Shown: in pieces, positions 36,309-46,564 of the stretch
How the letters are laid out: each line of letters starts with the position of its first letter
How positions within the stretch are numbered: position 1 is the stretch's first letter
Program-made: the position numbers and the translations under genes
The notes under the pieces: model-generated
What the model was told of the DNA's origin: nothing
The model's input: only the letters and a program-made list of their open reading frames with translations
Databases searched by the model: none
NCBI RefSeq assembly: GCF_040822085.1
Contig: NZ_CP162006.1
Span: forward strand, 1,736,001-1,800,000
Source: Rhodoferax sp. WC2427
GTDB lineage: Bacteria; Pseudomonadota; Gammaproteobacteria; Burkholderiales; Burkholderiaceae_C
Direction: 5' to 3'
DNA: 64,000 bases

Positions 36309-37470
36309 AGCCCGGCCCCAGCCGTCCAAGTTCTGGGGCTATGCCTCGCCCATCCTGGCGCTGCTGGTCACGGTGGTGATCGGCGTGGCCCTGTTTCTGG
36401 CGCTGGGCAAAGACCCGGCCAAGGGCCTGCAGGTGTTCTTTTGGGAGCCCATCAAGTCACCCTATGCCTTGGGCGAGCTGATGGTCAAGGCCACGCCGCT
36501 GCTGATCATTGCGCTGGGGTTGGCGGTGTGCTTTCGTTCCAACGTGTGGAACATCGGGGCCGAGGGCCAGTACCTGATCGGGGCCATTTTTGCCAGCGGC
36601 GTGGCGTTGCTGGCCGACAAGGACACCACCGGCTGGATCGTGCTGCCGATTCTGCTGGCCGGGGTGCTGGGCGGAATGCTGTGGGCGTCCATCACGGCGT
36701 TGCTGCGCGACAAGTTCAACGCCAGCGAAATTCTGGTCAGCCTGATGCTGGTCTACGTGGCCGTGCTGGTGCTGAGCTACATGGTGGACGGTCCCTGGAA
36801 AGACCCGCTGGGCCACAACTTTCCGCAAACCAAGAACTTCGAGGCCATCACCCGCATCCCCCGCCTGTTCAAGGGCTCGCGGGTCAGCATTGGCTTGCTG
36901 ATTGCGCTGGTGGGCGTGGCGGGTCTGTGGGTGTTCCTGTTCCGCACCCGGGCGGGCTTTGCCCAGCAGGTGGGCGGGCTGGCACCAGCCGCGGCGCGCT
37001 ATGCCGGGTTTTCCTCGCGCAAGGCTTTGTGGATTGCGTTGCTGACCTCGGGCGGTGCCGCCGGGCTGGCCGGGGCGCTGGAAGTGGCCGGGCCGCTGGG
37101 CCAGCTCACGCCCTACGTGCCTGCGGGTTACGGCTTTGCGGCCATCATCGTGGCCTTTGTGGGTCGGCTGCACCCGGTGGGCATGGTGTTTTCTGCGGTG
37201 CTGATGAGCATGTTCTACATCGGCGGCGAGCTGGCGCAGTCGCGCCTGGGCCTGCCGAAATCATTGACCGGGGTGTTCCAGGGGCTGCTGCTGTTTAGCC
37301 TGCTGGCCTGTGACACCTTGATCGCGTATCGGCTCACCCCCAGGCTGCGCGCACTGCGTGTCGCTGCGCCAACCCCCTTGCAGGGGGCAACACCAGTGGT
37401 CCGGCAAAGCCGGTCCCACGGTGTTTCACCGACAGACACTGTCGTCAAAAAAAGTGATGGGAGCTATTGA
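36295..37470 (+). CDS. Purine/nucleoside ABC importer permease 1
   Basis: This 391-aa BPD_transp_2 permease has eight to ten hydrophobic helices and conserved NVWNIGAEGQYLIGAIFA and DKFNASEILVSLML segments typical of NupB/YufP. The last 35 residues or so (after the RLTPRLRAL segment) look unlike a permease. They are encoded by a hairpin-rich repeat (37350-37440) that seems to have replaced or extended the original end. The next permease starts one base after its stop, so expression is tightly coupled. Confidence 0.9.
   Translation: MLKLEARPQPSKFWGYASPILALLVTVVIGVALFLALGKDPAKGLQVFFWEPIKSPYALGELMVKATPLLIIALGLAVCFRSNVWNIGAEGQYLIGAIFASGVALLADKDTTGWIVLPILLAGVLGGMLWASITALLRDKFNASEILVSLMLVYVAVLVLSYMVDGPWKDPLGHNFPQTKNFEAITRIPRLFKGSRVSIGLLIALVGVAGLWVFLFRTRAGFAQQVGGLAPAAARYAGFSSRKALWIALLTSGGAAGLAGALEVAGPLGQLTPYVPAGYGFAAIIVAFVGRLHPVGMVFSAVLMSMFYIGGELAQSRLGLPKSLTGVFQGLLLFSLLACDTLIAYRLTPRLRALRVAAPTPLQGATPVVRQSRSHGVSPTDTVVKKSDGSY
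37350..37440. repeat. Hairpin-rich repeat forming the 3' end of the permease gene
   Basis: It contains CCCCC-TTGCA-GGGGG (37373-37387) and CCGGC-AAA-GCCGG (37401-37413), within a GCGCCAACCCCCTTGCAGG... context. I recall this context as a common dispersed intergenic sequence in Comamonadaceae, but that is from memory and unverified. It is read in frame as the C-terminal tail of permease 1. Confidence 0.5.
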
Positions 37471-38391
37471 ATGGAATCGCATTTCTTGCTCTTCGGGGCC
37501 ATGCTGAATGCTGGCACGGTGCTGGCGCTGGCGGCCCTGGGCCTGCTGATCAACGAGAAGGCCGGTGTGGTGAACCTGGGGGCCGAGGGCATGATGCTGT
37601 GCGCCGCCATTGCCGGGTTTGCCACCGTGGTCAACACCGGTAGCGACTGGCTGGGCTTTGCCGCCGGGGCCGGTGCGGGCGCGGCGCTGGCGGCCATTTT
37701 TGGCGTGCTGGTGATCTGGCTCAACACCAACCAGTACGCCACCGGCCTGGCGCTGAGCCTGTTTGGCGCGGGCTTTTCGGCCTTTGCCGGGATCCAGTAC
37801 GTGCAGGCCAAGCTGCCCGAGCGGGTGCAGTTCAAGGTGCCGGTGCTGGGCGATATTCCGCTGGTTGGCCCGGCGCTGTTCCACCAGCATCCGCTGGTCT
37901 ACATCACCATGCTGCTGGTGGGCGGCTTGGTCTGGTTCTTGTACCGCACGCGGGCCGGGCTGGTGCTGCGCGCCGTGGGCGAGTCGCCCGAGTCGGCCCA
38001 CGCGCTGGGCTACCCGGTGCGGCGTATCCGCTTCATGGCGGTGCTGACCGGTGGCGCGCTGTGTGGTCTGGCGGGGGCTTTCATTTCGCTGGCTTACACG
38101 CCGCTGTGGGTCGAGAACATGGTGGCCGGGCGGGGCTGGATCGCTCTGGCCCTGACCACCTTCGCCACCTGGCGGCCCGCCCGCGTGCTGATGGGGGCCT
38201 ACCTGTTTGGCGGCGTGACCATGCTGGCGTTTGCCATGCAGGGCGCGGGGGTGGATATCCCCACCCAGTTCTTGAGCATGCTGCCGTATCTGGCGCCCAT
38301 CGTGGTGCTGGCCATCATCTCGCGCAACCCGGGGTGGATCCGCATCAACATGCCTGCCTCGCTGGGAAAACCGTTCTACCCCGGCTCATAA
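37471..38391 (+). CDS. Purine/nucleoside ABC importer permease 2
   Basis: The 306-aa protein has eight or nine hydrophobic helices and the motif EKAGVVNLGAEGMMLCAA near the N-terminus, typical of NupC/YufQ permeases. The GMML/GESPESAHALGYPV segment is the cytoplasmic loop that couples to the ATPase. It follows permease 1 with no gap. Together the two form the heterodimeric channel of the importer. Confidence 0.92.
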   Translation: MESHFLLFGAMLNAGTVLALAALGLLINEKAGVVNLGAEGMMLCAAIAGFATVVNTGSDWLGFAAGAGAGAALAAIFGVLVIWLNTNQYATGLALSLFGAGFSAFAGIQYVQAKLPERVQFKVPVLGDIPLVGPALFHQHPLVYITMLLVGGLVWFLYRTRAGLVLRAVGESPESAHALGYPVRRIRFMAVLTGGALCGLAGAFISLAYTPLWVENMVAGRGWIALALTTFATWRPARVLMGAYLFGGVTMLAFAMQGAGVDIPTQFLSMLPYLAPIVVLAIISRNPGWIRINMPASLGKPFYPGS

Positions 38392-38449
38392 TCATTTTGT
38401 TACATAGTTTCACCCTGTCTCCTTTTTTCAACCCGTCGAAAGAGCTTTC

Positions 38450-39613
38450 ATGACTGCAATGAAGAAACGTACCTTGATCCAACTCGCTGCCGCATCCGCG
38501 GTGGCTGCGGCCCTGGTGGGCTGTGGCAAGAAGGAAGAGCCCGCGCCTGCGCCCGCTGCGGCCCCTGCGTCGGCCCCGGTGGCCGAGGCACCTCCACCCA
38601 AGCCCGAGCCTCTCAAGATCGCGTTTGCCTACCTCGGCCCGGTGGGCGACGGCGGCTGGACCTATGCCCACGACCGCGGCCGCCTGGCGCTGGAAAAAGA
38701 GCTGGGCGACAAGATCGTCACCAGCTACGTGGAAAACGTGCCCGAGTCGGCCGACGCCGAACGCGTGTTCCGCGACATGGTGGGCCAGGGCAACAAGCTG
38801 GTCTTCGGCACCACCTTTGGCTACATGGAGCCCATGCTCAAGGTGGCCGCCGACTCCAAAGACATCAAGTTTGAAAACGCCACCAGCTACAAAACCGCTG
38901 AAAACGTGCGCACTTTTGATAGCCGCACGTATGAGGGCGCGTACATGGCCGGTGTGATTGCGGGCTCGATGACCAAGACCAACGTGCTGGGCATCGTTGG
39001 CTCGGTGCCGATCCCTGAAGTGATCCGCAACATCGACAGCTTCACCCTGGGCGCGCAAAGCGTGAACCCGAAGATCAAGACCAAGGTGGTCTGGGTCAAC
39101 GAATGGTTCAGCCCCCCCAAGGAAACCGAAGCCGCCACCTCGCTGATCAACGGCGGTGCCGACATCCTGTTCCAGAACACCGACTCCTCGGCTGTGCTGA
39201 AGACCGCCGAGAGCAAGGGCAAGCGCGCCTTTGGCTGGGATTCCGACATGTCGGCCTACGGTCCTAAAGCCCATCTGGCCTCCAGCATCATCAACTGGGG
39301 CCCGTACTACATCAAGGCCACCAAGGACGCGCTTGACGGCAAGTGGGCCACCGGCCAAAGCTGGTACGGCGTGAAGGAAGGCGCCATCGACGTGGTCTCC
39401 ATCGCCGAAGACGTGCCCGCCGCCACCAAGGCCAAGATCGACGAGATCAAAAAGGGCCTGGCCGACGGCAGCTTCTCCATCTGGAAGGGCCCCATCATGG
39501 GCCAGAACGGCAAGGAAGTGGTTGCCAAGGATGTGGTCGCTGACGATGCCTTCCTGCAAGGCATCAACTTCTACGTCAAGGGCGTAGAGGGCAAGGTTCC
39601 CGGCGGAAAGTAA
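38450..39613 (+). CDS. BMP-family substrate-binding lipoprotein of the purine importer
   Basis: The 387-aa protein has a lipoprotein signal ending LVGC (Cys about residue 24) and a Pro/Ala-rich linker. A PnrA/BmpA-type binding domain follows, with AFAYLGPVGDGGWTYAHDRG, FGTTFGYMEP and a late WSWYGVKEGAIDV-like stretch. BMP proteins bind purine nucleosides or bases between two lobes and hand them to the permeases. It is last in the transporter genes and followed by a clear terminator, so the downstream Rieske gene probably relies on read-through or its own promoter. An ATG nine bases later is an alternative start. Confidence 0.92.
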   Translation: MTAMKKRTLIQLAAASAVAAALVGCGKKEEPAPAPAAAPASAPVAEAPPPKPEPLKIAFAYLGPVGDGGWTYAHDRGRLALEKELGDKIVTSYVENVPESADAERVFRDMVGQGNKLVFGTTFGYMEPMLKVAADSKDIKFENATSYKTAENVRTFDSRTYEGAYMAGVIAGSMTKTNVLGIVGSVPIPEVIRNIDSFTLGAQSVNPKIKTKVVWVNEWFSPPKETEAATSLINGGADILFQNTDSSAVLKTAESKGKRAFGWDSDMSAYGPKAHLASSIINWGPYYIKATKDALDGKWATGQSWYGVKEGAIDVVSIAEDVPAATKAKIDEIKKGLADGSFSIWKGPIMGQNGKEVVAKDVVADDAFLQGINFYVKGVEGKVPGGK

Positions 39614-39660
39614 GCCGGGCTGGAGGCACACCCTCCATCGCACCTTTACGCGCACCCAAA

Positions 39661-39683
39661 AGCCGCTCTTGGAGCGGCTTTTT
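39661..39683 (+). terminator. Rho-independent terminator after the BMP lipoprotein gene
   Basis: An 8-bp perfect stem AGCCGCTC / GAGCGGCT with a 3-nt loop is followed by five T. It lies 48 bp after the stop of the importer operon. Confidence 0.85.
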
Positions 39684-39718
39684 CGTTTGGGCATGCTCTT
39701 TGCTGATACCTTCACACG

Positions 39719-41757
<2,039 letters not shown>

Positions 41758-41760
41758 AAT

Positions 41761-41812
41761 TGGCTGCTAGCGCTTATACGATGGGCGTGAGGAGCTACTG
41801 AAACTGTAGCAT
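41761..41812. repeat. Dispersed palindromic repeat copy
   Basis: GGCTGCTAGCGCTTATACGA, then GGGCGTGAGGAGCTACTGAA and ACTGTAG. It begins a few bases after the adenine deaminase stop and could serve as a transcript-end hairpin. Confidence 0.6.
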
Positions 41813-41931
41813 TCCGGAATCTTTTTTTTACCGATTCCGGCTACCTTCGTTTACACAATCCTGTGTGCCTGGACCCCTGAAGTGCCGCTACGATGTTGGG
41901 CCGCAACCCCCAACAAGCACAAAGGAACGCC

Positions 41932-43668
41932 ATGACGGACCGCAAAGACCCGGCAGACAAGTCTTCTCTGGAACCCACCTCGGACCCCACCCCCACCACC
42001 TCCACCACCTCCACCACCCCTGCGCAGCCCGAGCTCAGCCGCCGGTTCTTTTTGGGCGGCATGGCGACCCTGGGCGTGGGGGCTTCGGCCTCGCTGGCGG
42101 CCTGCGCTACCCCGGGCCATGGACCGGTGGCCCCGCTGGACGCGGCGGCGCTGGACCGGGCGCTGCAGAAAAACGTGAAGACCGTGGTGGTGCTCTACGC
42201 CGAGAACCGCAGCTTCAACAACCTGTTTGCCAACTTTCCCGGCCTGGAAAAGCCGCTGTCGTCGCTCAAGCCCGCCGACTACCAGCAGCGCGACCGCGAC
42301 GGCTCGCTGCTGGCCACACTGCCGCCCACCTGGGGCGGGGTGAACCAGACAGGCCCGCAGGCCGTGGAGGGCGTAACCTATGCCTCGGGCATCCAGTACC
42401 AAACCAACCTGCCCAACGCCCCGCATGTGCTCAAAGGGCCGCAGGGCGAAGCGCTGCCGCTGGGCCTGGTCACCCGCGATCTGGTGCACGCCTTCTTTCG
42501 CAACCAGATGCAGATCAACGGTGGCAAGAACGACGGCTTTGTGGCCTGGGGCGACGCGGGCGGGCTGACCATGGGCTACTACGGCGACACCGCCTACAAC
42601 CTGCGGCTGTGGGACCTGGCGCGCGAGTTTGTGCTGTGCGACAACTTCTTCCAGGGCGTGTTTGGCGGCTCGTTCCTGAACCACCAGTACCTGGTGTGCG
42701 GCACCGTGCCGTTCTACCCGCATCTGGCCACGTCACCCGCCCGCCTGCAGGTGGCCCGGCTGGCCAGCGACGACCCCACCGACTTCCGCCTGCAGCCGCT
42801 GGAAACCAGCCCGGCCAGCGCCATGGCCGGCCCGCCCCAGTACGGCCCTTACCTGCTCACGCCGGACGGCTACGCCGTCAACACCATGGCCCCGCCGTAC
42901 TGGCCCAGCTGGTCGCGCGACCCGGCCCGGCCCGACTACGCCGACGCCAGCCAGCCCAGCACCCTGGTGCCGCAGGTGCACGCCCACATTGGCGACATGC
43001 TGGACAAAAAGGGCGTGGACTGGGCCTGGTACGGCGGCGCCTGGCAGGCCACGCTGGACGCCTACAAGGACTCGCAGGGCATTCCCAAGATCCCCAACTT
43101 CCAGTACCACCACCAGCCGTTCAACTACTTCCAAAACCTCGGCCCCGAGCACCCGGTGGCCCGCAAAAAGCACCTGCGCGATGGCGGCCTGGGCGACGAA
43201 AGCCGTACCAACCACTTTCTGGCCGATGCCCAAGCCGGTCGCCTGCCTGCGGTGACCTTCTACAAACCCCAGGGCAACCTGAACATGCACGCAGGCTATG
43301 CCGACATCGCCGCGGGCGACCGGCATATCGCCCACGCCATCAAAGTGCTGCGCGCCAGCCCGCAATGGGACAACATGGTGCTGGTCGTCACCGTGGACGA
43401 AAACGGCGGCTGGTGGGACCACGTGGCCCCGCCCCAGGGCGACCGCTGGGGCCCCGGCACCCGGGTGCCCGCGCTGGTGGTGTCGCCGTTTGCCCGCAAA
43501 GGCACGGTGGACCACACCATCTACGACACCGGCTCCATCCTGCGCCTGGTCACCCGGGTGTTCGGCCTGGACAAGCTCGACGGCCTGCAGCAGCGCGACG
43601 CCGCCATGCGCGCCCGCGGCCAGCAGCCCATGGGCGACCTGACCAACGCCTTGCAGTTTCCCGCCTAG
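41932..43668 (+). CDS. Tat-exported acid phosphatase / phospholipase C-type phosphoesterase (AcpA-like)
   Basis: The start is the ATG at 41932 with ribosome site AAAGGA; the protein has 578 aa. After a polar, Thr/Pro-rich lead of about 30 residues, SRRFFLGGMATLGVG forms a twin-arginine signal, so it is exported folded. The mature part belongs to the phosphoesterase family PF04185: VVVLYAENRSFNNLF near the start, with the nucleophile region, and VVTVDENGGWWDHV near the end. Members hydrolyse phosphomonoesters or phospholipids. The substrate is unknown; an adjacent Ala-Cys (SLAAC) could also be a lipobox. It appears to be a single-gene unit. Confidence 0.85.
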   Translation: MTDRKDPADKSSLEPTSDPTPTTSTTSTTPAQPELSRRFFLGGMATLGVGASASLAACATPGHGPVAPLDAAALDRALQKNVKTVVVLYAENRSFNNLFANFPGLEKPLSSLKPADYQQRDRDGSLLATLPPTWGGVNQTGPQAVEGVTYASGIQYQTNLPNAPHVLKGPQGEALPLGLVTRDLVHAFFRNQMQINGGKNDGFVAWGDAGGLTMGYYGDTAYNLRLWDLAREFVLCDNFFQGVFGGSFLNHQYLVCGTVPFYPHLATSPARLQVARLASDDPTDFRLQPLETSPASAMAGPPQYGPYLLTPDGYAVNTMAPPYWPSWSRDPARPDYADASQPSTLVPQVHAHIGDMLDKKGVDWAWYGGAWQATLDAYKDSQGIPKIPNFQYHHQPFNYFQNLGPEHPVARKKHLRDGGLGDESRTNHFLADAQAGRLPAVTFYKPQGNLNMHAGYADIAAGDRHIAHAIKVLRASPQWDNMVLVVTVDENGGWWDHVAPPQGDRWGPGTRVPALVVSPFARKGTVDHTIYDTGSILRLVTRVFGLDKLDGLQQRDAAMRARGQQPMGDLTNALQFPA

Positions 43669-43698
43669 GAGCCTAGGCAAGATTTTTGGATAAAAAAG

Positions 43699-43731
43699 GC
43701 TGCTTGCGCTTATTCCGTAAGCGTAAGCAGC
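43699..43731. terminator. Bidirectional hairpin between converging genes (dispersed repeat copy)
   Basis: GCTGCTTGCGCTTA (43699-43712), loop TTCCG, and TAAGCGTAAGCAGC (43718-43731) form a 14-bp stem with one mismatch. A T/A-rich run on its left gives a U-tract for the minus-strand transcript. It is part of a dispersed repeat copy spanning about 43690-43745 and reaches the stop of the RpiR-type regulator. Confidence 0.65.
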
Positions 43732-44372
43732 TATTGAATCCGTAGCGAGTGCCGGGCGCTCTGGACGGCTTGCGCCAGGGCCAGGCCCGCCGGAATGCCC
43801 TGCAGGCCCTGGCCCAAGGGGGGCGTACAGAGGTGGGCATGGTGCAGGGGGCTGGCATCGGGCGCATCGCTGATGCGCACCACCGGGATGCCCTGGGGCG
43901 CGGCCGCGCTCTCGGTGGCCAGCGCCACCCACAGCAGCACATCGCCCGGTTCCGGCTGCCACGGCAGAGGCGGCCGCCACTGCACCTGCAGCCCGGCCAC
44001 GCGCAGCATGTCGGCATAGCACTGTGCGACCTGGGTGGTGGCCGCACTGGCCTGCAACCACACGGTGCGGGCCTGGGCCAACAGGTGGGCGGCCAGGCCG
44101 AACGCGTTGACGGTGTCGCCGTCGACCTGCGGTGGCACACCGGCCTCTGTCAAAAACGCCATCTTGAAATCCAGAAAGCCACGGAACCCGTAGCGCTTGG
44201 CCAGGCGCACCACGGTGACGGGTTGGGTCTCGCAGCGCAGCGCCACGTCCTGGATGCGGCACAGGTGCAGCTGCCGCGCATGCTGCAGGCAGTAGTGGGC
44301 CACCTGCTGCAGCTTGGGGCTCAGGCTGGGCAGGTTGCGGGTGATGCGCGCCTCCAGGGCGGTGGCCTGCAT
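43731..44372 (-). CDS. RpiR/MurR-family transcriptional regulator
   Basis: From the ATG at 44372 the protein has 213 aa. The N-terminal 80 residues form the RpiR helix-turn-helix (QDVALRCETQPVTVVRLAKRYGFRG... type). The remaining part is a short SIS-like domain, about 50-60 residues smaller than usual (family 270-290 aa), so its sugar-phosphate binding may be altered. It follows the dehydrogenase gene by 5 bp as the last gene of the minus-strand catabolic operon and may sense a sugar-phosphate or keto-inositol intermediate. Confidence 0.8.
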   Translation of the reverse strand: MQATALEARITRNLPSLSPKLQQVAHYCLQHARQLHLCRIQDVALRCETQPVTVVRLAKRYGFRGFLDFKMAFLTEAGVPPQVDGDTVNAFGLAAHLLAQARTVWLQASAATTQVAQCYADMLRVAGLQVQWRPPLPWQPEPGDVLLWVALATESAAAPQGIPVVRISDAPDASPLHHAHLCTPPLGQGLQGIPAGLALAQAVQSARHSLRIQ

Positions 44373-44377
44373 GGGGT

Positions 44378-45388
44378 TCAGGCCGTGACAGGTTGGCCGT
44401 TTTGCAATGCTACCGGCTTGCCCAGCTTGGCCGACAGCGTGGCGGCTTCGGCCACGGCCAGGGCATTGATGCCGTCTTTCAACGTGACGGGCAGGGCGCT
44501 GCCTGACTCCAGGGCGGCGATGAAGGCCGTCCATTCGGCCTTGTAGGCGCGCATGTAGCGCTCCAGAAAGAAGAACTCGGGCTTGGCGCTGACCGCGCCG
44601 CCGGTGGTGACCTTGGTGACGGTGTGCTCCAGCACATTGTTGGCGGTCAATAGGCCTTCGGAGCCCAGCAGTTCCACGCGCTGGTCGTAGCCGTACACGG
44701 CGCGGCGGCTGTTCTTGATGGCGGCGATGCGGCCATCGGCCCAACGCAGGGTGATGACGGCGGTATCCACATCGCCCGCTTCGCCGATGTCCGGGTCCAC
44801 GATGCTGGAGGCAATGGCCGATACGGTTTCCGGCAGGCCGCCAAACAGCCAGCAGGCCATGTCGAAGTCGTGGATGGCCATGTCGCGAAACAGCCCGCCG
44901 GACACCTTGATGTACGACACCGGCGGTGGCGCGGGGTCGAACGAAGTGATGGACAGCAGCTCGCCCTTGCCGATTTCACCGGCATCCAGTGCGCGCTTCA
45001 AGGCCGCAAACTGGGGGTCGAAACGGCGGTTGAAGCCAATCATCACGGGCCGCCCGCAGTCTTTCACGGCTTCCTGGCAGGCCAGGGCACGGGTCAGGTC
45101 CAGGTCCACCGGCTTTTCGCACAGCACGGCCTTGCCCGCGGCGGTGGCGGCTTCGATCAGGTGGGAATGGGTGTCGGTGGAGGTGGCGATCAGCACCGCG
45201 TCGATGCTGGGGTCGTTCAGGATGTCTTGCGTGCTGCGGGCCACTGCCCCGCAGGTGGCGGCCAGTTTTTCGGCCGACGGCATGTGCACATCGGAGATGG
45301 CCACCAACTGGCACAAGGGGTGGCTGGTGATGCTTTGGGCGTGCACATTGCCGATGCGGCCTGCGCCGAGAAGACCAATTTTGAACAT
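44378..45388 (-). CDS. Inositol 2-dehydrogenase-like oxidoreductase (IolG/MocA type)
   Basis: The start is the ATG at 45388 (MFKIGLLGAGRIG, ribosome site AAGGA); the protein has 336 aa. The N-terminal Rossmann fold has GAGRIGNVH and the nicotinamide-site Lys in CEKPVDLD. The C-terminal Gfo/Idh/MocA domain has SGGLFRDMAIHDFDMACWL with the catalytic Asp/His pair. It should oxidise a cyclitol such as myo- or scyllo-inositol, or a related polyol, with NAD+. With the MocC-, MocE- and oxygenase-like genes upstream it forms a rhizopine-like catabolic set, in which MocA has this role. Confidence 0.88.
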   Translation of the reverse strand: MFKIGLLGAGRIGNVHAQSITSHPLCQLVAISDVHMPSAEKLAATCGAVARSTQDILNDPSIDAVLIATSTDTHSHLIEAATAAGKAVLCEKPVDLDLTRALACQEAVKDCGRPVMIGFNRRFDPQFAALKRALDAGEIGKGELLSITSFDPAPPPVSYIKVSGGLFRDMAIHDFDMACWLFGGLPETVSAIASSIVDPDIGEAGDVDTAVITLRWADGRIAAIKNSRRAVYGYDQRVELLGSEGLLTANNVLEHTVTKVTTGGAVSAKPEFFFLERYMRAYKAEWTAFIAALESGSALPVTLKDGINALAVAEAATLSAKLGKPVALQNGQPVTA

Positions 45389-45437
45389 GGGGATTCCTTG
45401 AAAAAGTAAGGGAGGGGTGGGGTGAAAGAAAACGGTT

Positions 45438-46226
45438 TCAGGCGGGGAGGGTGAAGGCGGCGCGGAAGGCTTCCAAAGCCGCTTCGGGGTCGCCCGAGGC
45501 AAAGGCTTCCATGCCCACCGGGCCGCGGTAGCCCATGGCATGCAGCGCGCGGGCAATGCCGGGGTAGTTGATTTCGCCGGTGCCGGGCTCCATGCGGCCG
45601 GGCACGTCGGCCACCTGCACTTCGCCAATCCATGGCAGGCAGCGTTGGCACAACTCGACCAGGTTGCCTTCGCCAATCTGGGCGTGGTACAGGTCCAGAT
45701 TCAGGCGCAGGCGCGGGTGGTTCACGGCGGACACCAGGGCCAGGGTGTCTTCGGCCCGGCCAAAGGGCACGCCGGGGTGGTCTACCGGCAGGTTCAGGTT
45801 CTCCAGGGTGAAGGTCACGCCCTCGGCATCGGCCAGGTCGGCGATGCGGGCCAGGGTGTCGCGGGCCTTGAGCCACATCGCACCGGTAACCACCTGCACC
45901 GGCGTGACGGGCAGGCCGCCATCGCCCAGGCCGGTGCCATGCAGGTTCAGCCGCGCCACGCCCAGGCGCTTGCCCACTTGGGCCGTCTCGCGTGCGGTGC
46001 GCAGCAGCTCGGCCGCGCCCTCGTCGTCGGTCAGGCGGCCGCGCAGGTAGCCGTTCATGATGGAGAAGCTGGCGCCGGATTTTTCCAGTTGGGCCAGGTC
46101 GTGCTCGGGCCAGTTCCACAGGCCGACCTGGAAGCCCATCTCGGTGAGGCGCTGCACGCGCCACTGCATGGGTTTGTCGCGCCACAGCATTTCGGCGCAG
46201 GCGGCGAGGGTGAATGCGTTTGTCAT
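45438..46226 (-). CDS. Hydroxypyruvate isomerase/MocC-like TIM-barrel enzyme
   Basis: The ATG at 46226 (MTNAFTLAACAEMLW) gives 262 aa, typical of the Hyi/AP_endonuc_2 TIM-barrel family. Metal-ligand segments are visible: FTLENLN (Glu), LNLDLYHAQIGEG (Asp/His), and VQVADVPGRMEPGTGEINY, close to the hydroxypyruvate isomerase C-terminal pattern. Such enzymes isomerise hydroxypyruvate or inosose-type keto sugars. Its place between a MocA-like dehydrogenase and a MocE-like ferredoxin suggests the MocC role. It lies 6 bp after the ferredoxin gene. Confidence 0.82.
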   Translation of the reverse strand: MTNAFTLAACAEMLWRDKPMQWRVQRLTEMGFQVGLWNWPEHDLAQLEKSGASFSIMNGYLRGRLTDDEGAAELLRTARETAQVGKRLGVARLNLHGTGLGDGGLPVTPVQVVTGAMWLKARDTLARIADLADAEGVTFTLENLNLPVDHPGVPFGRAEDTLALVSAVNHPRLRLNLDLYHAQIGEGNLVELCQRCLPWIGEVQVADVPGRMEPGTGEINYPGIARALHAMGYRGPVGMEAFASGDPEAALEAFRAAFTLPA

Positions 46227-46231
46227 AGGTT

Positions 46232-46543
46232 TCAGATTTCGATGTGGATGCGGCCGTTTTCGACCTTGGTGGGGAAAGTTTTCAGGTTCACGCAGACCGG
46301 GGCGCGCCGGGCTTCGCCGGTGCGGTAGTCGAACGCGCCGCTGTGCTTGGGGCACTCGACCTCATGGTCCATGACCAGGCCGTCGGCCAGGTGCACGTTC
46401 TCGTGGGTGCAGAGCCCGGCGGTGCAGTAGTAGCTATCGTCCGGGCTGCGGAAGATGGCGAAGGTTTTGCTGGCGTGGTCGAAGCGGATGGCCTCTTCGG
46501 GCTCCACGGCGTCCGCAGCGCAGGCGTTGATCCATTCGGGCAT
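46232..46543 (-). CDS. Rieske [2Fe-2S] ferredoxin (MocE-like)
   Basis: This 103-aa stand-alone Rieske protein has the cluster ligands CTHENVHL and CPKHSGAFD with normal spacing, and no signal or membrane segment. Small Rieske ferredoxins pass electrons from a reductase to an oxygenase. The oxygenase is probably the sterol-desaturase-type gene 21 bp upstream. The pair resembles mocE and mocD of rhizopine catabolism. No ferredoxin reductase (MocF-like) is in the window. Confidence 0.88.
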   Translation of the reverse strand: MPEWINACAADAVEPEEAIRFDHASKTFAIFRSPDDSYYCTAGLCTHENVHLADGLVMDHEVECPKHSGAFDYRTGEARRAPVCVNLKTFPTKVENGRIHIEI

Positions 46544-46564
46544 GGTGTGTGTTCCTTGGTCGGT

